Shown here one piece after another: positions 35,420 through 43,588 of a stretch of DNA of 64,000 bases (the stretch's first letter is position 1; the number at the start of each line of letters is the position of its first letter). The stretch is from contig NZ_JAHYBZ010000002.1 of NCBI RefSeq assembly GCF_019430885.1, positions 62,001-126,000 on the forward strand, read 5' to 3'. Both the position numbers and the translations under genes were made by a program. The notes under the pieces are model-generated. The model did no database searches, was not told the origin of the DNA, and saw nothing but the letters and a program-made list of their open reading frames with translations. The stretch comes from Roseomonas alba. Its GTDB lineage: Bacteria > Pseudomonadota > Alphaproteobacteria > Acetobacterales > Acetobacteraceae.

Positions 35420-36757
35420 TCAGCCGCCCGAAAAGGCGGTGAGCGTCGCGTCGTCCGTCGCTGCCAGCAGCAGGCCGCCGGCCACCGCCGGCTGCAGCGT
35501 CAGGCCCGCGGGCAGTTCCGTGCGCGACAGCACCGCGCCAGTCGCCGGGTCGATGGCGACGAGTTCGGACAGGGAGGTGCCGACGAGGAGGCGCCCGCCC
35601 GCCAGCACCGGCCCTGACAGGTTCACCGGATCCGGCCGGCGGTTGCCGCGCGGTGCCGGACGCAGGGATGTCGCCCAGCGCACCTGCCCGCTGTCGCGCC
35701 CGATCGCCGCGACCTGGCCGGCATCGGTGCTCATGAATACCCATTCGCCGGCCAGCCAGGCGCCTTCGGTGCCTCCGGCCTCCTGTTCCCACAGGCGGCG
35801 GCCGGAACGCAGGTCGACGCAGATGGTCAGCCCACCCATGCCGATCGCGATGACCCGCCCGCCGCCCACCGCTGGGCGTGCGCGCACGGCGGCGATATCC
35901 GACAAGGTGCCGGTGCCGGCGGCGGCAAGGCTTTCGCTCCAGATCACCCGCCCGTCGCCCGCGCGCAGGGCCAGCAGTTCGCCTGAGGGGAAGCCGGCGA
36001 TCACGACATCGCCCTCCACCGCCGGACTGCCGAGGCCGAGCGGGATGGTGGGAATGGCCGTGGCGCGATGGGTCCAGATGCGGCGCCCGTCATCGGCCGC
36101 CAGCGCGACGAGCTGGCTGTTCACGGTCGGCACGAAGACCGACCCGCCGGCGACCGTCGGAGCGCCGCGCGCCGGGGCGGGCAGATCCACGCGCCAGCGC
36201 ACCGACCCGTCGGCGATGTTGAGCGCGATCAGCTCGGCGAGGCCCGAGGCGACGTAGAGCGTCTCGCCGGACACGCCGACGCCGCTCGCCATGGTGGCGG
36301 GATCCTCGTCGGTCCGGTCGGTCTCGCGCCGCCACCGGCGGCTGCCGGTCGCGGCGTCGAAGGCCGAGACCGTGCCCAGCGCATCCGAGACATAGACCGT
36401 CCCGCCGGCGGCGATCGGGCCGTTCAGCAGGCGCCGGCGATAGGCGCTGCCGCTGCCGAAGCTGCTGCTCCAGGCCCGGGCGAGGCCGGGGCCGAAGGCG
36501 AGGTTGCCACCCGCATGGGCAGGATCACCGCCCGAGACCGGCCAGTCGGGCCGCGCATCGGCGGGCGGCAGCACGACGGTCGTGCCCTGGGCCGCGGGAT
36601 CGGCCTGCAGGCTCCGCTCGGGCAGATCCATCACCGAATGGCGCTCGCCGGGGAAGCTCTCCCGGCGCTCGCCGAACCAGTTCTCGAAGGTCTCGCAGCC
36701 GCCGAGCAGCGTGGCGGCCCCGAGCAGCGCGCCCCGGCGCGTCATCCCGCCGGCCAT
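35420..36757 (-). CDS. bamB: Outer-membrane assembly lipoprotein BamB-like (PQQ beta-propeller)
   Basis: The 445-residue lipoprotein has signal peptide MTRRGALLGAATLLGGCE with lipobox LGGC. Repeated PQQ-like blades follow (GTVYVSDALGTVSAFDAATG, GSVFVPTVNSQLVALAADDG, GRLLVGTSLSELVAIDPATG). BamB is a scaffold of the Bam complex that inserts outer-membrane proteins. The start may be MAGGMTRR (36757, overlapping the upstream TPR stop by one base) or MTRR (36745). Context between a YfgM-like protein and Der supports BamB over a dehydrogenase. Confidence 0.92.
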   Translation of the reverse strand: MAGGMTRRGALLGAATLLGGCETFENWFGERRESFPGERHSVMDLPERSLQADPAAQGTTVVLPPADARPDWPVSGGDPAHAGGNLAFGPGLARAWSSSFGSGSAYRRRLLNGPIAAGGTVYVSDALGTVSAFDAATGSRRWRRETDRTDEDPATMASGVGVSGETLYVASGLAELIALNIADGSVRWRVDLPAPARGAPTVAGGSVFVPTVNSQLVALAADDGRRIWTHRATAIPTIPLGLGSPAVEGDVVIAGFPSGELLALRAGDGRVIWSESLAAAGTGTLSDIAAVRARPAVGGGRVIAIGMGGLTICVDLRSGRRLWEQEAGGTEGAWLAGEWVFMSTDAGQVAAIGRDSGQVRWATSLRPAPRGNRRPDPVNLSGPVLAGGRLLVGTSLSELVAIDPATGAVLSRTELPAGLTLQPAVAGGLLLAATDDATLTAFSGG

Positions 36758-37407
36758 CAGGAGGCGAGCCCCGAGGCGATGCGCCCGGCGCGGTCGCGGA
36801 TGGATTGCGGCGCGGTGACGTCGTTGGCCAGCGCCTCCAGCGTCTGCTTCGCAATGTCGCGCTGGCCGGCCTTCAGTTCGACCAAGCCCTGCAGTTCGCG
36901 CGCCGAAGCGCGCCAGGGTTGCCCGGGCTGGGTGAGCGGGGCGAGGCGCGCGAGCAGCGCGGCGGGTTCGGCGGTATCCATCGAGCGCAACACCCACATC
37001 AGCGAGGCGAGGCCGCGATAGAGCGGGTCCGCCGCGCTGTCATTCGCGACCTGGTCATAGAGAGCGAGGGCGGCGGGCATGTCGCCGGTCTCGGCCTTCA
37101 GCGCCGCGGCGCGGAGCCGGGCGACGATGCGGTAGCCTTCCGGCGCATTGGCGACCAGGGCTTCGAAGCGGTTCGCCATGGCGGCGAGGTCGGCACCCTG
37201 CTGTTCGGTAGCGCGGTGGGCTTCCATGAAGGTGGTGGCGGAGGCTTCGCGTTCGCGGGTCTGGTACCACGTCCAGCCCTGCCAGCCGCCCACGCCGGCG
37301 AGCGCCAGCAGCAGCAGGACGAAGACCGGCGTGCCAAAGCGCCGCCACAGGCGGGCGGCGCGTTCGGCGCGGAGATCCTCCTCCACCTCGTCGAAGATGT
37401 CGGGCAA
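36757..37407 (-). CDS. YfgM-like TPR membrane protein
   Basis: The 216-residue protein has a short cytosolic N-terminus (LPDIFDEVEEDLRAERAARL), one membrane segment (PVFVLLLLALAGVGG, about 28-45) and periplasmic TPR-like helices. YfgM-type proteins sit near the Sec translocon and periplasmic chaperones. The start is taken as TTG at 37407: conserved relatives begin with the DIFDEV motif, and an AGGGG lies upstream. An ATG 35 codons earlier would add non-conserved sequence. Its stop overlaps the bamB start by one base. Confidence 0.85.
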   Translation of the reverse strand: MPDIFDEVEEDLRAERAARLWRRFGTPVFVLLLLALAGVGGWQGWTWYQTREREASATTFMEAHRATEQQGADLAAMANRFEALVANAPEGYRIVARLRAAALKAETGDMPAALALYDQVANDSAADPLYRGLASLMWVLRSMDTAEPAALLARLAPLTQPGQPWRASARELQGLVELKAGQRDIAKQTLEALANDVTAPQSIRDRAGRIASGLAS

Positions 37408-37514
37408 AGTGCAGCACCCCTGGCTGGCGGGCCGGCTCGACCGGCCTCTGAAAGGGGGCGGACCATAGCCGCCCGTTGGCGGTGCGTTAAGCCCGTCCGG
37501 GCTTTCCTGCATGC

Positions 37515-38084
37515 ATGCGCCGGTTCCTGCTGCCCCTGTTGCTGGTTCTGGCCGGGTGCGAGGCCATCGGCGCGCCCGGCGCGCCCCTGCTCGCCATCCC
37601 GGCGGCGGTGGAAGGACTGTCCCTGCGCGCCTTCGGCCGGACCACGGGCGATTCGATCGTTTCCCTGGTTACGGGGGAGGATTGTTCCATCGCCCGCATC
37701 GGGCGAGGGGAGGCCTATTGCGGCCAGGACCCGGCCCCGGCGGCGCCGCCCATGTGTACCCGCAGCCTGGGGGCGGTGGATTGCTGGACGGTGCCGCCGC
37801 GGGCCTATCCGCCCTATCGCGGCGTCGCGGACGGGCCGTCCACCCTGACCGAGGCGCAGGAGAACAACCGCATCGGTTGGGCGCGGCGCATCGGCCGGGC
37901 GATCGAGCGCGCGGCGGAACCGCCCACGCCACCGGCACCCCCGGCCGGGACGGTCGAGGTCATCATCCCGGCGCCGCCCATTCCCGCGCCACCCCAGGCC
38001 GGTGCCGCCGCGGCCGAGGCCGCCGCGCGGGCGCTGATCCCCGATCCCGGGGCGTCAATGGGCGCGGCTGTACGCGTGGATTAG
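37515..38084 (+). CDS. Hypothetical proline-rich lipoprotein
   Basis: The 189-residue protein has a lipoprotein signal MRRFLLPLLLVLAGCEAIGA (lipobox VLAGC). A short region with cysteines follows (EDCSIARIG, AYCGQD, MCTRSLGAVDCWT). A Pro/Ala-rich tail ends it (from about 135). It resembles small Acetobacteraceae lipoproteins of unknown function. It is divergent from the TPR gene, and its last 30 bp overlap the SDR gene on the other strand. Function not recognised. Confidence 0.75.
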   Translation: MRRFLLPLLLVLAGCEAIGAPGAPLLAIPAAVEGLSLRAFGRTTGDSIVSLVTGEDCSIARIGRGEAYCGQDPAPAAPPMCTRSLGAVDCWTVPPRAYPPYRGVADGPSTLTEAQENNRIGWARRIGRAIERAAEPPTPPAPPAGTVEVIIPAPPIPAPPQAGAAAAEAAARALIPDPGASMGAAVRVD

Positions 38085-38777
38085 GGCGCCCTGCCGGGTC
38101 TCCGCCTCCTCGCACAGCGCGGCGATTGCGGGGGCGACGTCGGCGGGTTCGGCCAGCAGCGACCGGTCCTCGCCCGGGAAGGCGGTGGCGCGTAGCTGCG
38201 TCGCGACCGCCCCCGGATCGACCAGGTTGACCCGCAGAGGGGAATCGCCGGTCTCCTGCGCCCAGGTGCGGACCAGGTGCTCCATGCCCGCCTTGGCGGC
38301 GCCGTAAAGGCCCCAATAGGCCGCCGGCGCCTGCACCACGGCATCCGTCAGGATCACCGCCCGGCCGGCCGGCGCGGCGCGCAGCGGCGGATCGCAGGTG
38401 CGGATCAGCCGCCAGCAGGCGGAGAAGTTCACCGCGATGGATTCCTCCATGTCGCGCGGTTCGATATGCGCGACCGGCGTCAGCTTCGACAGCGCGCCCG
38501 CGGCATGGACCAGGATGTCGAGCCGCCCGAAGCGTGCCACGATGGACGGGCCCAGCATGTCGATGTCCTGCGCCCGGCGCTGGAGGTCGAGCGGTAGCAG
38601 CGTCGCTGCCTCCCCGCCCGCGGCGCGGATGGCGTCGTCGACTTCCTCAAGGGCGCCCTGGGTCCGCGCGACCAGCACGCAATGCACACCGCGGCGGCCG
38701 AGTTCCACGGCAACGGCGGCACCGATGCCGCGGGAGGCGCCGGTGATCAGGGCGACGCGGGTGGGGTGCTGGGTCAT
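38055..38777 (-). CDS. Short-chain dehydrogenase/reductase (1)
   Basis: The 240-residue classical SDR has TGASRGIGAAVAVELGRRG at about 11-29. The catalytic pair is YGAAK near 155 with an upstream ILTDAV instead of the usual Ser region. The substrate cannot be predicted. The start is MTQHPTRVALITG; a longer in-frame reading runs into repeat R6. Its C-terminus overlaps the neighbouring lipoprotein gene tail to tail by 30 bp. Confidence 0.87.
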   Translation of the reverse strand: MTQHPTRVALITGASRGIGAAVAVELGRRGVHCVLVARTQGALEEVDDAIRAAGGEAATLLPLDLQRRAQDIDMLGPSIVARFGRLDILVHAAGALSKLTPVAHIEPRDMEESIAVNFSACWRLIRTCDPPLRAAPAGRAVILTDAVVQAPAAYWGLYGAAKAGMEHLVRTWAQETGDSPLRVNLVDPGAVATQLRATAFPGEDRSLLAEPADVAPAIAALCEEAETRQGALIHAYSRAH

Positions 38778-38870
38778 CGAAGCCTCAAGGTGCGATGCGG
38801 TATGGGGGGACGGCTCTGCCCCCGAATGACGGATTGCGCAACCGGGGCCGGATGGGAGTGGAAGGGGAGT

Positions 38871-38955
38871 GGGGAGGATGGGCTCCGCCTCCCCGGACCC
38901 ACCCGCCACAGGCGGAATGGCCTGGGGAATCCTTCGTCTGGTGCTGCGCGGGCAT
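38871..38955 (+). repeat. Degenerate four-hairpin repeat, copy R6
   Basis: It lies in the 395-bp SDR-lrgB gap, where no gene is supported. H1 is GGGGAGG...CCTCCCC (38871-38894). It is followed by an eroded H2 (CCGCCACAGGCGG, 38903-38915) and the family spacer wording CTGGTGCTGCGCGG. The right half is not recognisable. Confidence 0.55.
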
Positions 38956-39172
38956 GGGGCGGCGGGGCGGGAAGGCGCAGCCCGGCGCCCATCGGGGGCT
39001 GGGTCGGCGCGATGTCAGGGGGGGGCGGGCGATCGCCCGTCGGGAAGGGAGCCATCCCGGTCGGGGAGCATCCCCCGATCCGTGACGATGGGCGCGAGGA
39101 CCATGGGCTGGAGGCGCCGCCGCCGGCCGGGCAGAACGACGCGGGGCTGGCGTAGGGGGCTCCCGGCCGGCG

Positions 39173-39874
39173 TTAGCGCAGCACGTACGCCACCACGGGC
39201 GCGACAAGCACGTTCAGCAGGCCGACCAGCACCATGACGAGGCCGGCGACCGTTCCCTCCTCGCGCCCGATCGCATGGGCCTTGGCGGTCCCCATGCCAT
39301 GCGCGGCCATGCCATAGAGCGCGCCCCGCGCCATCGACGACCGGATCGGCAGCCAGGCCAGCATCGCATCCCCGATCACCGCGCCGAGCAGGCCGGTGAG
39401 GACGACGAAGACCGCCGTGAGGTCCGGCACGCCGCCGATATCGCCCGAGACCTCCATGGCGAAGGGTGTACTGAGCGAGCGCGGCAGCAGCGATAGCCGC
39501 AGCGAGCCATCCAGCCCGAGCAGCGTCGCGAAGAACCATCCGGTGAGGATGGCCGTCATGCTGCCCGCTGCCATGCCGGCGACCAGCACCGGCCAGTGCC
39601 GGCGGATCATGGCGCGCTGTTCCCAGATCGGCACGGCGAAGGCCACGGTGACCGGCCCCAGCGCCGCCAACAGCCAGCCCGCCCCGCTGATATAGTCGCG
39701 ATAGGAGGCGTGCAGCGTCACGACCAGCAGGATCAGCAGGGCCGGCGCCAGGCCGATCGGCATCAGCCACCAGCGCGGCCAGCGCCGGTACAGGCTGCGC
39801 GCCAGGACATAGAAGCCGATCGTCGCGGCCGACCAGAGCAGCGCCGAGCCGGCCGATTCAAGCCGTATGACCAT
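39173..39874 (-). CDS. lrgB: LrgB-family membrane protein
   Basis: The 233-residue protein has about six membrane segments and the LrgB core: SLLPRSLSTPFAMEVSGDIG, ALYGMAAHGMGTAKAHAIG and a conserved C-terminal helix. LrgAB/CidAB proteins influence autolysis. In some bacteria and in plastids they move small carboxylates such as pyruvate or glycolate (family knowledge). The gene overlaps lrgA by 17 bp, so both are expressed together. A LysR gene lies divergent from lrgA. Confidence 0.92.
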   Translation of the reverse strand: MVIRLESAGSALLWSAATIGFYVLARSLYRRWPRWWLMPIGLAPALLILLVVTLHASYRDYISGAGWLLAALGPVTVAFAVPIWEQRAMIRRHWPVLVAGMAAGSMTAILTGWFFATLLGLDGSLRLSLLPRSLSTPFAMEVSGDIGGVPDLTAVFVVLTGLLGAVIGDAMLAWLPIRSSMARGALYGMAAHGMGTAKAHAIGREEGTVAGLVMVLVGLLNVLVAPVVAYVLR

Positions 39875-40280
39875 GGCCCTGCGCCTGCCGCGCCGCGAAG
39901 CGGTGGAACACTTCGACGGTCAGTGCCGTGCTGCCCATCACCGCCGCGGTGCCGGCCAGGATCACCACCAGGATCTTCAGGCCGACCAGGCCGAACAGCT
40001 CCCGATGGTCCATCACCGCCGGCACGGCCGGGACGAAGAACAGCAGCATCTGCGCCAGCAGCCAGTCGGACCCGCGCCGCAGGCTCGGCAGGGACAGAAG
40101 GCCCGAGGCCAGCAGGGCGACGGCGAGTGCCAGGCCCACGATGCCGCCGGGCAGGGCGAGGCCGGTGATCCGCACCACCGCCTCGCCGGCCAGCCAGAAC
40201 AGGGTGATCACGCCGATCTGCGCGATGCGGCTGCGATGGAGCAGGCGGCGGGTGGGGATGGTTAGGGCAGGGATGGACAT
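39858..40280 (-). CDS. lrgA: LrgA/CidA-family membrane protein
   Basis: The 140-residue protein has four hydrophobic segments and the LrgA pattern ITLFWLAGEAVVRITGLALP, GIVGLALAVALL and MLLFFVPAVPAVMDHRELFG. It is the usual partner of LrgB. The divergent LysR gene begins 80 bp away, with a perfect palindrome between, which strongly suggests regulation by that protein. Confidence 0.9.
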   Translation of the reverse strand: MSIPALTIPTRRLLHRSRIAQIGVITLFWLAGEAVVRITGLALPGGIVGLALAVALLASGLLSLPSLRRGSDWLLAQMLLFFVPAVPAVMDHRELFGLVGLKILVVILAGTAAVMGSTALTVEVFHRFAARQAQGHGHTA

Positions 40281-40345
40281 GGGCTGTGGCTCCGGGACGC
40301 AGCCTAATGCCGCAGCGCAGCATCCCGTGAGCGACTTGTTCGACT

Positions 40346-40381
40346 GAATTCCATTCCTGTATGGAATATCGAATGGAATTC
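40346..40381. promoter_or_regulatory. Nested palindrome between lrgA and LysR gene (probable LysR operator)
   Basis: A perfect 11-bp inverted repeat GAATTCCATTC (40346-40356) and GAATGGAATTC (40371-40381) is separated by 14 bp. Inside and beside it is a second one, ATTCC-TGTAT-GGAAT (40353-40367), which fits the LysR T-N11-A form. It spans both candidate start codons of the LysR gene (40361 and 40373) and lies 66-101 bp upstream of lrgA. It would suit autorepression plus lrgAB control. Confidence 0.7.
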
Positions 40382-41308
40382 CGTACCCTGCGCGCCTTCG
40401 TCGAGGTCGTCCGCCAGGGCGGCTTCTCGCAGGCCGCCAAGACGCTCTTCGCGACGCAATCGGCCGTCAGCAAGGCGGTGAAGCAGCTCGAGGAAGAGGT
40501 CGGCGTCCCGCTGCTCGACCGCATCGGGCATCGCAGCACCATGACCGCGGCGGGGGAGGCGGTATATCGCCGCGCCGTGCGCCTGCTGGCCGAGCGCGAC
40601 GACCTGGGCGCGGAGATCGCCGAGATTCGCGGGCTGCAGCGGGGCGTGCTGCGCCTGGGCCTGCCGCCGATCGGGGCGGCGACGGTTTTCGCGCCGATCT
40701 TCGCCGCCTATCGCCGCCGCTATCCGGGCATCGAGATCCGCCTGGTCGAGCACGGCTCCGACCGGCTCGAGGAGGTGCTGCGCGCCGGCGACATCGAACT
40801 CGCCGCGTCGCTGCTGCCAGTCGTGGAGGATTTCGAATCGCAACCCCTGCGCTGCGAACCGCTAGTCGCCCTGCTGCCGCAGGACCACGCGCTGGCGGGC
40901 CGGGGGCGGATCGGCCTCGCCGCGCTGCGCGAGGAGCCCTTCATCCTGTTCGAGGCCGGCTTCGCGCTGAACCGCATCATCCTCGCCGCCTGCCGGCGTA
41001 TCGGGTTCGACCCGGCCGTGGCGGTGCGCAGCAGCCAGATCGACTTCATCATCGAACTGGCGGCGGCAGGGCTGGGCGTGGCCTTCCTGCCGAAGCTCAT
41101 CTCGGAGCAGCGGCCGCAGGCGCAGGTCGCGCGGCTGATGCTGGACGATCCGGCGATCGACTGGGACATGGCGATGATCTGGCGGCGCGGCGCGTTTCTG
41201 TCGCACGCGGCGCGGGCATGGCTGGAGGTGGCGAAGGAGATCGGTGAGGAGCGCCGCGCCGCCCCGAACCTCACCCGGCCAGAGGTCGGCGGTTCTCGGA
41301 GGCCGTGA
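40361..41308 (+). CDS. LysR-family regulator of lrgAB
   Basis: The protein is 315 residues from MEYRMEF, or 311 from the second ATG (MEFRTLRAF, 40373). It has the LysR HTH at about 5-65 (VVRQGGFSQAAKTLFATQSA, VSKAVKQLEEEVG). The effector domain begins near 93 (LRLGLPPIGAATVFAPIF). CidR-type LysR proteins control cid/lrg operons, so lrgAB is the likely target. The operator-like palindrome overlies its own start codons. Confidence 0.9.
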   Translation: MEYRMEFRTLRAFVEVVRQGGFSQAAKTLFATQSAVSKAVKQLEEEVGVPLLDRIGHRSTMTAAGEAVYRRAVRLLAERDDLGAEIAEIRGLQRGVLRLGLPPIGAATVFAPIFAAYRRRYPGIEIRLVEHGSDRLEEVLRAGDIELAASLLPVVEDFESQPLRCEPLVALLPQDHALAGRGRIGLAALREEPFILFEAGFALNRIILAACRRIGFDPAVAVRSSQIDFIIELAAAGLGVAFLPKLISEQRPQAQVARLMLDDPAIDWDMAMIWRRGAFLSHAARAWLEVAKEIGEERRAAPNLTRPEVGGSRRP

Positions 41309-41419
41309 GTCGTGCCGCGGCGGGGACAGGGCGCGCTGACCGTCCGCGCGGCTGGCCGGGCGAGGCGGTTTCGCTGGGCAGAATGCGGGGCGAAGACCGA
41401 TCCGGCCGGCAGCAAGTCC

Positions 41420-41520
41420 CGGTTTCCGAAGGCCCTGTGGCCGGTGGGGCCCTAAGGACCGCGCCAGGCCACGTCCGCCGGATCCCGTAGCGGGGTGGCT
41501 TGGAGGGGCGGAGCCCCTCC
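41420..41520 (+). repeat. Partial four-hairpin repeat, right end R7
   Basis: It lies in the convergent LysR-purF gap. The H3 position carries GGTTTCCGAAGGCCCTGTGG-type sequence (about 41421-41445), like copy R3. H4 is GGAGGGGC-GGA-GCCCCTCC (41502-41520), ending 5 bp before the purF stop codon. The left half is missing. H4 here could serve as the terminator of purF. Confidence 0.6.
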
Positions 41521-41525
41521 GTCCG

Positions 41526-42986
41526 TCACTGCCCGGCGGGCTGCAGCAGCGAGAGTTGCTTCTCGGCGTTGTCCTGCCAGTCCGTCAGCGGAATGGCGTA
41601 GTCCCCGGTAAAGCAGGCGTCGCAGAATTCCGGCTTGGCGGCATCGCGCGCCGGCCGCCCCAGCGCCCGGTACAGACCGTCCAGCGAGATGAACGCTAGG
41701 CTGTCCGCCCCGATGATGCGCGCCATCTCGGCGACATCGTGCTTCGCGGCCATGAGTTGCGCGCGTTCCGGCGTGTCGATGCCGTAGTAGCAGGAGTGGG
41801 TCGTGGGTGGGGAGGAGATGCGCATGTGCACCTCCTTGGCCCCCGCGGCGCGGACCATTTCCACGATCTTGCGGGAGGTGGTGCCGCGCACGATCGAATC
41901 ATCCACCAGGATGACGCGCTTGCCTTCCAGCATCGGCCGGTTCGCCGAATGCTTCAGCTTCACGCCGAGATTGCGGATCTGGTCGGTCGGCTCGATGAAG
42001 GTGCGGCCGACATAATGGTTGCGGATGATGCCGAGCTCGAAGGGGATGCCGGCCTCGGCAGCATAGCCCATGGCGGAGGGCACGCCGGAATCGGGCACCG
42101 GCACCACGACATCGGCCTCGACGCCGGATTCGCGGGCGAGTTCCACGCCGATGCGCTTGCGGGTCTCGTAGACGGGCGTGCCTTCCATCACGGAATCGGG
42201 ACGCGCGAAGTAGATGTATTCGAAGATGCAGAAGCGGCTGGCGTGCTTGCCGAAGGGCTTCACGCTGCGCACGCCGGTGTCGTCGATGACGATGATCTCA
42301 CCGGCCTCGATATCGCGGACGAATTCGGCCGAGACGATGTCGAGCGCGCAGGTTTCCGACGCCAGGACATAGCCGCCATTGGCCATGCGCCCGAGCACCA
42401 GCGGCCGCACGCCCAGCGGATCGCGTGCCCCGATCAGCGCGCCGTTGTGGAGCGCGACCAGCGAATAGGCGCCCTGGACCTGCTTGAGCGCGTCGATCAG
42501 CCGGTCGAGCACCGTCGAGTAGAGGCTGATGGCGATGAGGTGGATGAACACCTCGGAGTCCGTGGTGGACTGGAACAGGCAGCCGCGGCGGACCAGGGCG
42601 CGCTTCAGCGCGGCGGCATTGGTCAGGTTGCCGTTGTGGCCCACCGCGAAACCGCCGAACTCGAAATCGGCGTAGAGCGGCTGGACGTTGCGCAGCGCCG
42701 TCTCGCCGGTGGTGGCGTAGCGGTTGTGACCGACCGCGGCCCCGCCGCGCAGGGAAGCGATGACCTTGGCCTCGCCGAAATTGTCGCCGACCAGGCCGAG
42801 GCCCTTATGGGCGTGGAAGTGCCCGGATTCGTCGAGGGTGACGATGCCGGCCGCTTCCTGCCCGCGATGCTGGAGGGCGTGCAGGCCGAGGGCGGTCAGC
42901 GCGGCGGCATCACCCCCGTTCCACACACCGAACACGCCGCATTCCTCATGCGGCTTGTCGTCGTCCTGGTCGATGGTGGGGAGCAT
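41526..42986 (-). CDS. purF: Amidophosphoribosyltransferase
   Basis: The 486-residue protein has a short propeptide ending before Cys16 (HEECGVFG), the glutaminase nucleophile. HALQHRGQEAAGI and HNRYATTG are glutaminase landmarks, and VILVDDSIVRGTTSRKIVEM is the PRPP-binding site. PurF makes phosphoribosylamine, the first step of purine synthesis. It follows cvpA by 8 bp, the classic pair. Confidence 0.97.
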   Translation of the reverse strand: MLPTIDQDDDKPHEECGVFGVWNGGDAAALTALGLHALQHRGQEAAGIVTLDESGHFHAHKGLGLVGDNFGEAKVIASLRGGAAVGHNRYATTGETALRNVQPLYADFEFGGFAVGHNGNLTNAAALKRALVRRGCLFQSTTDSEVFIHLIAISLYSTVLDRLIDALKQVQGAYSLVALHNGALIGARDPLGVRPLVLGRMANGGYVLASETCALDIVSAEFVRDIEAGEIIVIDDTGVRSVKPFGKHASRFCIFEYIYFARPDSVMEGTPVYETRKRIGVELARESGVEADVVVPVPDSGVPSAMGYAAEAGIPFELGIIRNHYVGRTFIEPTDQIRNLGVKLKHSANRPMLEGKRVILVDDSIVRGTTSRKIVEMVRAAGAKEVHMRISSPPTTHSCYYGIDTPERAQLMAAKHDVAEMARIIGADSLAFISLDGLYRALGRPARDAAKPEFCDACFTGDYAIPLTDWQDNAEKQLSLLQPAGQ

Positions 42987-42994
42987 TGCGGTCC

Positions 42995-43555
42995 TCAGTT
43001 TCGGCTGCGCGCGGGGGGACGCAGCAGGTCGTCGACGGTCAGGCCTTCCGGCCCCGGGGCGTCCACAAGCCGCGGCCTATAGGCCGCGGGCACATTCTCC
43101 ACCACCTGTCTTGCGGTCTCGGCAACAATGCCGATACCGCGGGCCTGCTTCACAGGCTCGGGCCAGGCGCTGGAATCCGGTGCGAACATCCCGGCGAGGA
43201 TATAGGCAACCACCAGCACGACTGCACCCCGTGCGGCGCCGAAGAGCAGGCCTAGGACGCGATCCACGCCACCGAGCATGGAATCCTGCACCCGGTCGGC
43301 GATCATATTGGTGATGATCTTGAGGATGATCAGCACGACCAGGAAGACCGTGCCGGTGCCGACGATGTCGGCGACGACGGGTGGTTCGATCCAGGTCTGG
43401 ACATGCGGGACGATGGCGGGCCGGGCGAAGAAGGCGGCCGCCGCCGCGCCGATCCAGGCACCGAGGCTCAGCACTTCCCGCACCAGTCCACGGAAATAGG
43501 CGACCGCGGCCGAGACCACGATCACGCCGATGAGGACGGCATCTACCCAGTTCAT
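42995..43555 (-). CDS. cvpA: CvpA-family membrane protein
   Basis: The 186-residue protein has four hydrophobic segments. CvpA wording includes WVDAVLIGVIVVSAAVAYFR and LGLLFGAARGAVVLVVAYIL. CvpA is linked to colicin V production, envelope stress tolerance and purF expression. A C-terminal tail of about 50 polar residues follows. It sits between radA and purF on the same strand. Confidence 0.92.
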   Translation of the reverse strand: MNWVDAVLIGVIVVSAAVAYFRGLVREVLSLGAWIGAAAAAFFARPAIVPHVQTWIEPPVVADIVGTGTVFLVVLIILKIITNMIADRVQDSMLGGVDRVLGLLFGAARGAVVLVVAYILAGMFAPDSSAWPEPVKQARGIGIVAETARQVVENVPAAYRPRLVDAPGPEGLTVDDLLRPPARSRN

Positions 43556-43588
43556 GGCTGCCCCCTATAGCGGCGGGTCACGGCCGCG

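Noticed and set aside
37408-37512. ATG start 35 codons upstream for the YfgM-like TPR gene
   Set aside because: The added residues are non-conserved and Gly/Pro/Arg-rich. The family begins with the DIFDEV motif, pointing to the TTG at 37407.
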